NCBI RefSeq assembly: GCF_013184525.1
Contig: NZ_JAAOIZ010000002.1
Location: 372,001 to 436,000, forward strand
Direction: 5' to 3'
Source: Chryseobacterium sp. LAM-KRS1
GTDB taxonomy: Bacteria; Bacteroidota; Bacteroidia; Flavobacteriales; Weeksellaceae
DNA: 64,000 bases
A program made the translations under genes and the position numbers. Below are positions 53,024 to 61,315 of the stretch, in pieces. Within the stretch, counting starts at the first letter, position 1; each line of letters begins with the position of its first letter. The notes under the pieces were generated by a model, which saw only the letters and a list, made by a program, of their open reading frames with translations, was not told the origin of the DNA and searched no databases.

Positions 53024-53170
53024 ATGGAAACAATTAAAGCAATTAAGCCTGGTCCAAAGCCTAGCAAACCTGACGGAACTCCGGACAGAAGAAGAAGAGT
53101 TACTCCAGAAGTAAGACCAAAACATCCGGAATTAAAACCTCACAAACACAAACCTGGAGATTCAAAATAA
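53024..53170 (+). CDS. 48-aa proline-rich basic peptide
   Basis: The frame begins METIKAIKPGPKPSKPDG. The remainder is dominated by Pro, Lys, Arg and His (for example RRRRVTPEVRPKHPELKPHK) and ends PGDSK. About a quarter of the residues are Pro, with a net positive charge and no hydrophobic core or signal peptide. It could be disordered, nucleic-acid binding or a processed peptide precursor; I cannot tell which. It lies four bases behind the 50-aa ORF and is followed by a terminator hairpin, so it probably is a real gene. Confidence 0.5.
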   Translation: METIKAIKPGPKPSKPDGTPDRRRRVTPEVRPKHPELKPHKHKPGDSK

Positions 53171-53201
53171 TCTTAGAATTATTGCAAATGTCTTTTAAAG
53201 T

Positions 53202-53223
53202 CTCAGCACTGCTGGGATTTTTT
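53202..53223 (+). terminator. Terminator after the small-ORF pair
   Basis: CTCAGC-ACT-GCTGGG stem followed by six or more T, about 30 bases past the proline-rich ORF. Confidence 0.7.
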
Positions 53224-53321
53224 GATCATGGAGAATCATAATTTTAGTAATTATTTTATGATCGCTATCAGAGAAATGCTGAAGCCAAGTAACAATAAGT
53301 CAAAAATCACAATATCAATTT

Positions 53322-53528
53322 ATGACATCTAAAGAAATTGAAAAAGCTCTGCAAGAAAATGAAAAGCTTTATGATGACAAGATCATTGATTTCAATGAAT
53401 ATATTGAAAAACAATTTGAACTATTAAAGGAATTAGATGAACATATATACAGGCTAGAAAATATTCATCTGGAGTTTTTAAAAAAAATAAAGAATTGGTT
53501 TAGAAATAAAATCTATAAAAGAGAATGA
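53322..53528 (+). CDS. 68-aa helical small protein
   Basis: The protein (start MTSKEIEKALQENEKLYDDK) is charged and helical throughout, with a coiled-coil-like centre (QFELLKELDEHIYRLENIHL) and a basic tail (KIKNWFRNKIYKRE) that could contact a membrane or nucleic acid. No family recognised. It is a single gene followed by a strong terminator. Confidence 0.5.
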   Translation: MTSKEIEKALQENEKLYDDKIIDFNEYIEKQFELLKELDEHIYRLENIHLEFLKKIKNWFRNKIYKRE

Positions 53529-53533
53529 TCTGC

Positions 53534-53561
53534 TTCTCCGAAGTCTCCTGACTTCGGAGAA
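53534..53561 (+). terminator. Strong hairpin terminator
   Basis: TTCTCCGAAGTC and GACTTCGGAGAA pair perfectly over 12 bp with a four-base loop, just after the 68-aa ORF. Confidence 0.75.
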
Positions 53562-53616
53562 AGTTTAAAGTCAATGAATTACAATTATAACTATTAAAAA
53601 TACTTACACTCCCAAT

Positions 53617-54546
53617 TCAACCCCCCTTTATTATCTCCAAAATTTTTGATGCTGCCATTGTTCCCATGCTATACCCATCATTAATAATACATTCATAAGA
53701 ATCATCCAGGTACTTGGGAAGAATACCTTCTGTAATAGCAATTACCTTTACTGCAGAGGCCTGTAATTTATTTTTAACTAATGAGCTGTGTAGTCCTGCA
53801 AGCGTTTCGTCACTCATGGCAAAATAGCCGTCGAAATGTTCATACTCCAGAATGGTACCGAGCTTGTCTTTTACCTCATCGGCAGATTTACAGTAGATTA
53901 CTTTGCACTGTATGTCCGGATGGTTTTTGAGTTTTTCAAGAAAGAAATCTCTTCTGGTTTGGGTTATTTCCAGGTTTTCATCCCCAAAAACGGCCAATAT
54001 GCTTTTACAGTTACTTTCTATCAGCTTTTCGGCAGCCATACCGGCGTTCCGCCCATTATCGAAAATAATTTCATCAAAATGATTTTGCGAGATCGTTTTA
54101 TCAAAAATAACAACAGGAAGCTCGATGTCTCTGGCTCTCTGCAGATGGGAAAGATCTTTCGTATATCGCGTAAGAGAAATCAGGATTCCATCTACCCGGG
54201 AGTTGATGCAGGTTATAATATTTTCCTTTTCCCTCATCAAAGACTCTTCCGAGGAGAGCAAAAAGAAATGGTACCCCTCTCTGTGCAGCACAGAAGATAT
54301 TCCCTTAATAATAGAAGGAATAAAGAACATTGACATTTCAGGAATGATAAGCCCGATCACTTTCGATGATTTCTTCCGGAAGTTGATGGCGAAATCATTC
54401 GGGATATAATTAAAAGTCTCTGCGGCCTCTTTTACTTTAAGCTTTACGGCATTGCTGATATCAGGATGATCCTTCAGCGCCCGGGATACTGTAGATACAC
54501 TGATGTTCAGCATTTCGGCAATGTCTTTTATTGTGACTCTTTTCAT
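53617..54546 (-). CDS. LacI-family repressor of the sucrose-type locus
   Basis: This is a 309-aa regulator. The N-terminal DNA-binding domain is typical (VTIKDIAEMLNISVSTVSRA with the hinge helix near residue 50), and a periplasmic-binding-protein-like sensor domain follows (VIGLIIPEMSMFFIPSIIKG, DGILISLTRYTKD). It stands divergently from the TonB receptor of the locus, with two LacI-like operators in the gap. It most likely senses a sugar or sugar phosphate and releases the operon. Confidence 0.88.
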   Translation of the reverse strand: MKRVTIKDIAEMLNISVSTVSRALKDHPDISNAVKLKVKEAAETFNYIPNDFAINFRKKSSKVIGLIIPEMSMFFIPSIIKGISSVLHREGYHFFLLSSEESLMREKENIITCINSRVDGILISLTRYTKDLSHLQRARDIELPVVIFDKTISQNHFDEIIFDNGRNAGMAAEKLIESNCKSILAVFGDENLEITQTRRDFFLEKLKNHPDIQCKVIYCKSADEVKDKLGTILEYEHFDGYFAMSDETLAGLHSSLVKNKLQASAVKVIAITEGILPKYLDDSYECIINDGYSMGTMAASKILEIIKGG

Positions 54547-54596
54547 TATAAGTTAATTGAGGCCATTTTTGGGTTAATTCAGGACTGTTTTCGGAG

Positions 54597-54604
54597 CAAA
54601 TCTA
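54597..54604 (-). promoter_or_regulatory. -7 promoter box of lacI-type gene
   Basis: TAGATTTG on the minus strand matches TAnnTTTG, about 50 bases before the regulator's ATG. Confidence 0.55.
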
Positions 54605-54674
54605 AGTTAAAAAAATGTTAATTTTAACCATAAAAATGTTATTAAAAAGTTAAAATTCAAATAAGTTATCCACC

Positions 54675-54697
54675 GCAAACGATTGCGCAAACGTTTG
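54675..54697. promoter_or_regulatory. Two adjacent LacI-type operators
   Basis: GCAA-ACGA-TTGC (54675-54686) and the perfect palindrome CAAACGTTTG (54688-54697) lie side by side. Both have the central CG of LacI/GalR operators (AAACGTTT type). They sit about 95 bases before the receptor gene and behind the regulator's own promoter, so one site could control both directions. Confidence 0.7.
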
Positions 54698-54790
54698 AAT
54701 TTAATCATCATTTAACATACGGGATAAAGCTCATTTTACATAGGGTAAAAAAAATACTTTTGGATCATAACAAAAAAACTCCGAAACGAT

Positions 54791-57214
54791 ATGGAATCAA
54801 AAATTTTTACCAAACTGCTTATTTTGGGTACGATGAATACAGCTGCATTCATGTTTTCCCAAAGTACAGAAAATGATACGATTGTAAAAAGTAAGGCCAT
54901 TGATGAAGTGGTGATCACAGGAAATTCCAATCCTAAAGCTTCCATTAAAACCAGTACTTCTATATCCACATTAAAAATGAAAGATATAGAAAATGCAGCC
55001 CCAAGAACAACTGCGGAAATTTTCCGTACTATTCCGGGGATCCGTTCGGAATCATCCGGTGGAGAAGGAAATTCCAATATTACGGTAAGAGGAGTTCCGG
55101 TTTCGGCGGGAGGTTCAAGATACCTTCTGATCCAGGAAGACGGTTTACCGGTGATGCAGTTTGGAGACATTGCCTTCGGAACGCAGGACCAGTTTACCCG
55201 ATTTGATTCTTTTGTTTACAGGGTGGAAGCTTTACGAGGAGGATCTGCTTCTGTTTTTGCCAGCAATTCTCCGGCAGGGATCATCAATTTTATTACAAAA
55301 ACAGGAGAAAAAGAAGGTGGAAGCATTACGCAGCAGATTGGTCTTAATTATAAAAACTACAGAACAGATTTCGATTACGGAACATCCATAGCGGAAAATA
55401 CCTATATCGCAGTAGGAGGATTTTACAGGATATCGGACGGACCGAGAAAAACCGGATTTAATTCCAATAACGGCGGACAGTTCAGACTTTCTTTACTGAA
55501 AAAGTTTGATAAAGGAAGCTTCAGAATATATGCAAAGCTCCTGGGTGACAGAACAGCCGCTTATATGCCGATGCCTGTAGGCGTTACAGGAACCGACGGA
55601 GATCCTAAATGGTCTTCTCTGCCGAATTACAATATTCTCACAGGTGCTTTACAAACCATCAATCTTCAGCACGACAGAACCTTAGGAAATGACGGAAATA
55701 TTTTTAACAGTGATGTTTCGGATGGAATGCATTCCCTTTCAAAGGTGATCGGGGCAGACTTTAATTATGACCTTGGAGAAGGCTGGAAGCTGGAAGAAAA
55801 AATTCGTTATGCAGCCAACAGCGGACAGTTTATTGCCCCTTTTCCAGCCAGTGTAAGCAAAGGCAGTGATTTCTTTACTGCTGCTAATTTCACCAATTTC
55901 GGAAGTGCTGTGTATGCAGGGACGAATACTCCGGTAGATATGAATGCCAATTATATGAAGCTGGCCCTTTTTAATGTAAAGCTGAACAACTTCAATAACT
56001 TCGTGAATGACTTGAATATCAATAAGAAATGGAACAGATTAAAATTGAATGCAGGTTTGTATAAATCCACACAAAACATCAATATGTCCTGGATGTGGAA
56101 CAATTACATTCAGGAAGTCAATGACAGCAATGCCCGGTTGGTCGATGTAAAAGATACGTCCGGAGCATTGATCACAGACCATGGTTTACTGAATTACGGA
56201 ATGAAAGACTGGGGAAACCTGAAGAGGGATTACAATACCAAATATGATATCACCGCACCCCATGCCCAGATTGAAATCAATGCAACAGATCAGCTGACGA
56301 TAGATGCCGGAGCAAGATACGATATCGGAAAAGTAACGGGAACTTTTTCAGGAGCCACCGTTACCTATACAAGCCTTGATATGAATGGAAACGGCGTCAT
56401 TGATATTCCTGAGCAAATGGTGGGATCCAATGATAACATTAATGTTCCGGTCAACTACAGATACGGGATTTTCGGATATTCGGTGGGGGCCAATTATGCG
56501 CTCAACAATAAAAATGCTGTATTTGCCAGGGTAAGCCAGGGTGGAAGCGCTTCTGCAGACAGAATCCTGTTTTCAGGATATAATTATACCAATAATGACG
56601 ATCCTGCACTGGATGCTGTAAAAGTAAATAAAGTTAACCAGATAGAAGCGGGATACAAACTCAGAGGAGCGGGATATTTCCTGAATACCACACTTTTCTA
56701 CGCCGGAACAAAAGAAGCGAATTACGAAGCAACCACCCAGAGGAAAACAGAAAATAAATACCAGTCTCTGGGAGTAGAGCTGGATGGATATTACAGAATT
56801 ACAAAAAGTTTTGAAGTAAAAGCAGGGCTTACTTATACCCACGCTGAGATCAAAAATGCACTTGACCCTTCTATTATTGGGAACACGCCGAGAAGAACCC
56901 CTAAGCTGATGTATTCCGTAAACCCGAATTTCAATATGGGTAAAGTGAATGTCGGGTTTTATCTGATCGGAACCACAAAAGCATACACCCAGGATTCCAA
57001 TAAGCTGGTTATGCCGGGATATGCCATTGTAAATCCTTACATTTCTTATCAGATCATGAAAAACCTTTCAGTAAATGTGAATGCCAATAATATCTTTAAC
57101 GCCATTGCAGTTACGGAGGCCGAAGAAGGATCCATCGCAGGCGGAAATGGAATTGTAAGAGCCAGAACACTTCCGGGAAGCAGCTACAGCGCAAGTGTGA
57201 AATTTGATTTTTAA
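54791..57214 (+). CDS. TonB-dependent outer-membrane receptor of the sucrose-type locus
   Basis: This is an 807-aa protein with a signal peptide (LLILGTMNTAAFMFSQ), a TonB-box-like IDEVVITG, a plug domain (about 45-160, with TTAEIFRTIPGIRSESSGG and VEALRGGSASVFASNSPAG) and a C-terminal 22-strand barrel ending in SYSASVKFDF with the terminal aromatic residue. No SusD partner gene follows, so it is not a standard SusCD pair. As first gene of an operon with an invertase and a sugar transporter, it should bring a di- or oligosaccharide, probably sucrose, across the outer membrane. Confidence 0.88.
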   Translation: MESKIFTKLLILGTMNTAAFMFSQSTENDTIVKSKAIDEVVITGNSNPKASIKTSTSISTLKMKDIENAAPRTTAEIFRTIPGIRSESSGGEGNSNITVRGVPVSAGGSRYLLIQEDGLPVMQFGDIAFGTQDQFTRFDSFVYRVEALRGGSASVFASNSPAGIINFITKTGEKEGGSITQQIGLNYKNYRTDFDYGTSIAENTYIAVGGFYRISDGPRKTGFNSNNGGQFRLSLLKKFDKGSFRIYAKLLGDRTAAYMPMPVGVTGTDGDPKWSSLPNYNILTGALQTINLQHDRTLGNDGNIFNSDVSDGMHSLSKVIGADFNYDLGEGWKLEEKIRYAANSGQFIAPFPASVSKGSDFFTAANFTNFGSAVYAGTNTPVDMNANYMKLALFNVKLNNFNNFVNDLNINKKWNRLKLNAGLYKSTQNINMSWMWNNYIQEVNDSNARLVDVKDTSGALITDHGLLNYGMKDWGNLKRDYNTKYDITAPHAQIEINATDQLTIDAGARYDIGKVTGTFSGATVTYTSLDMNGNGVIDIPEQMVGSNDNINVPVNYRYGIFGYSVGANYALNNKNAVFARVSQGGSASADRILFSGYNYTNNDDPALDAVKVNKVNQIEAGYKLRGAGYFLNTTLFYAGTKEANYEATTQRKTENKYQSLGVELDGYYRITKSFEVKAGLTYTHAEIKNALDPSIIGNTPRRTPKLMYSVNPNFNMGKVNVGFYLIGTTKAYTQDSNKLVMPGYAIVNPYISYQIMKNLSVNVNANNIFNAIAVTEAEEGSIAGGNGIVRARTLPGSSYSASVKFDF

Positions 57215-57276
57215 TAGTTGGTTATAGACGGAACGATTTTTTTTAATCCGCTCTGTATTTAAAAAAAATAAAAAAT

Positions 57277-58398
57277 ATGTTTAAACAGGAAGCCATTGAG
57301 ATCATCAGAAAAGCCATTACAAAAGAGGGTATTCTGGCCTCAGCACAGCAAAAAGATAATTATGCAAGAGTATGGTCAAGGGATTCTATGATGACAGGAT
57401 ATGCCGGAATTTTAATCCATGATGAGCAGATCATTTCCGGGCTTAAAAGATCTATTCTCACCTTAGCCGAACATCAGGCAGAAAACGGGCAGATCCCTTC
57501 CAATGTGGTGAATGGCAAAGCGAGTTACGGAACACATGTAGGAAGAACGGATGCTACGGCATGGTGGATTGTTACGACCTGTGAATACCTTAAAACAACA
57601 TCAGATGATGCGCTTAAAAGCAGTCTGAAAGAGAAGATATATCAGGCGCTTTCATGCCTTAAGACCTGGGAATACAATCAAAGAGGTTTGGTCTACAGCC
57701 CCCTTGGAGGAAACTGGGCAGATGAATATGTGACATCAGGATATACGCTGTATGATAATGTCCTGAGATACTGGGCATTGAAAAACACCTCAGAAGTTTA
57801 TAATGATCCCGAATTAAAAACAGTATCGGAAAACACAAAAGATCTCATCCAGCAGAATTTTTATAAAAATGATTCCAATGTAACCAGGTATCATGAAACA
57901 GCCTATGCAAAAGCTTCAGCAAACCCCTACTTCTGGGCCTCCCTGAATGCAAACGGATATGATGAAAGGTTTGATCTGGCCGGGAATGCACTGGCTCTAC
58001 TTTTAGATTTTGAAATGGATATGCAGGCTTTTTCAGAATTTCTAAAGGGTATCCGTGATGAGTTTAAGCACTGGATGCTTCCTGTCTTTTACCCGGTTAT
58101 TTTTCCGAGAGATGACGATTGGCGTTTACTGGAAAACAACTACAGTTACAGCTTTAAAAACCAACCCTACCATTTTCACAACGGAGGATCTTGGCCTATA
58201 TTTTTAGGATGGCTGTGCCTGGGTCTTAAGAAAAAGGGAATCAGGGAAATTCCTGAAAAAATTATGACGGAATACGAAACATTAATGCATGAAAAGGGTG
58301 AGCATTTCAGAGAATATTATTCAACAGACAAGCTCTTGCCACTGGGAACCGGGCAGCTCTGTTTTTCTGCATCCGGATATCTTTTCATGTCGCTGTAA
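57277..58398 (+). CDS. GH100-like neutral/alkaline invertase
   Basis: This is a 373-aa protein without a signal peptide, hence cytoplasmic. Its (alpha/alpha)6 toroid motifs match GH100: NYARVWSRDSMMTGYAGI near residue 28, HVGRTDATAWWIVTTCEYL near 88 (Asp of the general-acid region), SPLGGNWADEYVTSGYTLYD near 140, and PYHFHNGGSWPIFLGWLC near 300, the most telling segment. GH100 enzymes hydrolyse sucrose to glucose and fructose. The protein is shorter than plant members, which is usual for bacterial forms. Its place between TonB receptor and SUT-like transporter fits sucrose use. Confidence 0.78.
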   Translation: MFKQEAIEIIRKAITKEGILASAQQKDNYARVWSRDSMMTGYAGILIHDEQIISGLKRSILTLAEHQAENGQIPSNVVNGKASYGTHVGRTDATAWWIVTTCEYLKTTSDDALKSSLKEKIYQALSCLKTWEYNQRGLVYSPLGGNWADEYVTSGYTLYDNVLRYWALKNTSEVYNDPELKTVSENTKDLIQQNFYKNDSNVTRYHETAYAKASANPYFWASLNANGYDERFDLAGNALALLLDFEMDMQAFSEFLKGIRDEFKHWMLPVFYPVIFPRDDDWRLLENNYSYSFKNQPYHFHNGGSWPIFLGWLCLGLKKKGIREIPEKIMTEYETLMHEKGEHFREYYSTDKLLPLGTGQLCFSASGYLFMSL

Positions 58399-58442
58399 AG
58401 CATTGTTTCAAATAACCAAGATAGGTTCAAAAAATTAAAAAA

Positions 58443-59093
58443 ATGATTGGAGATATTATAGAACTGAAAGAAAAACATCTGGCCACCGCCAGAGAGATCA
58501 CAGAAATACTGAAAAAACGTTTCCCCTTACATAAAGACCAGAAAATAGCGATAGGAATTGCAGGAGAAAGCGGAAGCGGAAAGTCCGTAACAGCTTTTGC
58601 CGTTCAGAAGATCCTGGAACAGGAAAACCTGAAGGGTATTGTTCTACAAATGGATGATTACTTTAAACTCCCCCCGAAAACAAATCACGAAAACCGTCTG
58701 AAATCTCTGGACAACGTAGGCATACATGAAGTTGATCTCAATACACTTTCTCAAAATATAAGGGACTTAAAAAATGGAGATCCGGAAATAGAAAAACCTT
58801 TGGTGAACTACGGTGAGAACACGATAAGCAATGAAATAATGGATACATCAGAATATAGTATTATTATTGCAGAAGGCACTTACGTCCTTGAAATTGAAGC
58901 TTTTGATTTTAAAATTTTCATAGACAGGGATTATAAGGATACTTACAGAAACCGGATGAACCGTAACCGGGATGAACAAAGTGATTTTATAGAAAAAGTA
59001 TTGGAAATAGAACATCAGATTATCAGAAATTTTAAAAATAAAGCAGATCTTATTCTGGGGAAAAACTATGAACTTTTAAATACCGGTTTATGA
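58443..59093 (+). CDS. Uridine-kinase-like P-loop sugar kinase
   Basis: This is a 216-aa kinase of the uridine kinase/phosphoribulokinase class. The P-loop is GIAGESGSGKSVTAFAVQ near residue 37. The substrate Asp pair lies in VLQMDDYFKLPP near 65, and the lid contains YRNRMNRNRDEQ with several Arg. A nucleoside is an odd substrate in a sugar operon; fructose or glucose from the preceding invertase is an appealing alternative, but this is inference. Its stop overlaps the start of the transporter gene (ATGA), so it belongs to the operon. Confidence 0.68.
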   Translation: MIGDIIELKEKHLATAREITEILKKRFPLHKDQKIAIGIAGESGSGKSVTAFAVQKILEQENLKGIVLQMDDYFKLPPKTNHENRLKSLDNVGIHEVDLNTLSQNIRDLKNGDPEIEKPLVNYGENTISNEIMDTSEYSIIIAEGTYVLEIEAFDFKIFIDRDYKDTYRNRMNRNRDEQSDFIEKVLEIEHQIIRNFKNKADLILGKNYELLNTGL

Positions 59094-60496
59094 AAGCAAA
59101 AAGAATCATTCCCCATCTGAGCTTCTGGCAGATCTGGAACATGAATGTCGGATTTTTTGGTATTCAGTACAGTTTCGGACTTCAGCAGACGGCCGTAAAT
59201 CCTATTTATTCTTTTTTGGGTGCCCATGCTGAGCAGCTTCCTATCCTGAATCTGGCCGGGCCTATCACAGGATTATTGATACAGCCTCTGATAGGAGCCA
59301 TCAGCGATAAGACCTGGAGTCCTAGGTGGGGACGAAGAAAGCCATTCTTTTTGCTCGGTGCTCTATTTTGCAGCATTGCTCTATTTTTATTCCCTTTCAG
59401 TTCTACCATCTGGATGGCAGCAGGTTTGTTATGGATCCTGGATGCGGCGAATAATACAGCTATGGAGCCTTACCGAGCTTTTATTGGTGATAAACTCCCT
59501 GAAGACCAGCAGACATTCGGCTTTCAGATGCAGAGCCTGTTTGTAGGGGCGGGTATTACCCTGGCAAATCTTTCACTGTTTGTTTTTCAGAAATATCTCG
59601 CAGGAAATTCCACGAACGGCGGTATTCCGGTCTGGGTTTACTATTCTTTTTTCTTAGGTTCCTTCTGCTCCATTGCATCGGTAGCCTGGTCTGTGTATAA
59701 GACACCGGAGATTCCGCCCACCGAAGATGAGCTTAAGGACATAAAAAAAGCCAAAGAAAGCAGCACGTTTTTTACTCCTTTTATAGAAATAATCATTGCC
59801 ATCAGAGAAATGCCGAAAGTTCTCTGGCAACTGGCCCTGGTGTACCTTTTCCAGTGGTATGCCCTTTTTGTATACTGGCAGTTTATCACGCCCATGCTGA
59901 AATGGTCACTGTACGGAGTTTCCGAAGCTGATGAAATGAAAGCCCATCATCTTCTGGAAAGCACTAAAAGCGGAATACCCATTGCAGCATCCGACCTGAC
60001 TTGGGCAAAAAACATATTGCACCAGGTAGAAGTAGCAGTAGGACAAACGGGACTTATGAATGGCTCTTATAATATTGTGACCATGATTTCCGCATTACTC
60101 CTGGTACCTTTTGCTAAAAAGTTCAGTTCAAAAAACACTTATATTTTCTGTCTATTCCTTACAGGATTGGGAATAATGACGTTACCTTTTATCAGGAATG
60201 AATATGCTATTCTTATCCCAATGGTGGCTCTTGGAATTGGATGGGCTTCCATGATGGGCTTGCCCTACTCCATCGTTTCCCCTTCTATCCCTCACCGGAA
60301 AAGGGGAATCTACATGGGCGTTATCAATATGATGATCGTTATTCCCATGCTGATTCAGACCCTGTCTTTCGGGACTATTTTTAATTTCTTTCTGAATAGT
60401 AATCCTTCTTCAGCCATTATGGTATCCGGAATATTATTTCTGACTGCCGGCGCATGTGTCTTTTTTATTAAACCTGGTATTCCTAAAAGCGAATAA
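59090..60496 (+). CDS. GPH/SUT-like sugar:cation symporter
   Basis: This is a 468-aa MFS transporter with 12 membrane segments. The N-terminal half carries the features of the GPH family and plant sucrose carriers: FFGIQYSFGLQQTAVNPIYS, NLAGPITGLLIQPLIGAISD and the cytoplasmic signature WSPRWGRRKPFFLLGA. The C-terminal half includes MMGLPYSIVSPSIPHRKRGI. It would import sucrose or a related disaccharide with protons across the inner membrane. It overlaps the kinase gene by four bases and ends the operon, followed by a terminator. Confidence 0.85.
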   Translation: MKAKRIIPHLSFWQIWNMNVGFFGIQYSFGLQQTAVNPIYSFLGAHAEQLPILNLAGPITGLLIQPLIGAISDKTWSPRWGRRKPFFLLGALFCSIALFLFPFSSTIWMAAGLLWILDAANNTAMEPYRAFIGDKLPEDQQTFGFQMQSLFVGAGITLANLSLFVFQKYLAGNSTNGGIPVWVYYSFFLGSFCSIASVAWSVYKTPEIPPTEDELKDIKKAKESSTFFTPFIEIIIAIREMPKVLWQLALVYLFQWYALFVYWQFITPMLKWSLYGVSEADEMKAHHLLESTKSGIPIAASDLTWAKNILHQVEVAVGQTGLMNGSYNIVTMISALLLVPFAKKFSSKNTYIFCLFLTGLGIMTLPFIRNEYAILIPMVALGIGWASMMGLPYSIVSPSIPHRKRGIYMGVINMMIVIPMLIQTLSFGTIFNFFLNSNPSSAIMVSGILFLTAGACVFFIKPGIPKSE

Positions 60497-60535
60497 TACC
60501 AGATGATAAGAATTATTCTTTAATAAAACTTCAAT

Positions 60536-60567
60536 AAAAAAATCCCAGCTTTCGTTGGGATTTTTTT
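60536..60567 (+). terminator. Terminator of the sucrose-type operon
   Basis: AAAAAAATCCCA pairs with TGGGATTTTTTT around an eight-base loop, 40 bases after the transporter stop. Confidence 0.85.
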
Positions 60568-60608
60568 AAGCCAAATAGCTACAATTCTCCGATATTGCAG
60601 CATTTATA

Positions 60609-60710
60609 TTATTTTTTCGCAAGCTCTACTCTACGGTTTTGTGCCTTACCTTCTTCAGAACTATTATCCCCTATAGCATTTAATACTGCTATAAGAAGTT
60701 CTTTTCCCAT
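60609..60710 (-). pseudogene. OmpA C-terminal fossil
   Basis: The minus strand reads GDNSSEEGKAQNRRVELAKK and a stop, the ending of OmpA-family domains (DN.TEEG.AQNRRVE). Only 33 codons are open, and the preceding peptidoglycan-binding residues are missing, so the rest of the gene is lost. It is convergent with the operon terminator. Confidence 0.55.
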
Positions 60711-60833
60711 ATCCAACAAGCAACTACTCAAATATAGAGTTTATGTTTTGCTTGTTATTTCCAGGCTGCCGACATTCAATATTGCAACAAAGTTTCATTT
60801 TATAAAATTTTATCCTTACTTTTACCGCTTCTT

Positions 60834-61172
60834 ATGCAAAAAACATTGAAAATCTTTTTTACCTTTTCTCTGTTACTGATCTTTCTTTCGAACGTCAGTG
60901 GAATAAGCATATGTCTTGAACATGCGAAACATGTAACAACCAAAATTGACAACAAAAAAGATTCTAAAAAGGAAAAAGCCCCAACAGTTTCCCAGGACGA
61001 TTGCCAATGTGCACTCCATTTGCAGATGAATACAAGTCTTCTTCCGGAAATTCAGAATCTAAATTTTGCCATAAACGATTCAAATGATAACGAAATACCT
61101 CAGCCAAAGGCCGTATCATACCGTTGTCTCCTTGATTTTTTCTCTTCCAGGGCTCCTCCCGTTCTCTCCTGA
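60834..61172 (+). CDS. Small exported Cys/His protein next to a TonB receptor
   Basis: This is a 112-aa protein with a signal peptide or N-terminal membrane segment (IFFTFSLLLIFLSNVSGIS). Cys and His are clustered in ICLEHAKHV and DDCQCALHLQM, followed by a Lys-rich linker and the end FFSSRAPPVLS. Similar small proteins stand before metal or siderophore receptors in Bacteroidota; a metal-binding or accessory role is plausible but unproven. The TonB receptor gene starts 143 bases downstream on the same strand. Confidence 0.6.
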   Translation: MQKTLKIFFTFSLLLIFLSNVSGISICLEHAKHVTTKIDNKKDSKKEKAPTVSQDDCQCALHLQMNTSLLPEIQNLNFAINDSNDNEIPQPKAVSYRCLLDFFSSRAPPVLS

Positions 61173-61315
61173 TTTCTAGTTTTTCAAACTAAACTCTTTT
61201 AGCTACAGATTTGTTATCTGCAGTAACTGTCTTTTTGGGATATTTTATTTTAAAAGTAGAATAAGATATTCTTTACTCACCAGGTATTTAATTATACCTA
61301 TTTTACTCTCTATTT

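Noticed and set aside
53836..54333. 165-aa plus-strand frame opposite the LacI-type gene
   Set aside because: It lies wholly antisense to a well-supported regulator and has an unnatural composition.
54736..55170. 144-aa minus-strand frame at the start of the TonB receptor
   Set aside because: Antisense to the signal and plug region of a clear receptor; no family pattern.
60595..60849. 84-aa plus-strand frame before the small Cys/His gene
   Set aside because: It runs across the OmpA fossil in antisense and has no plausible start signal.
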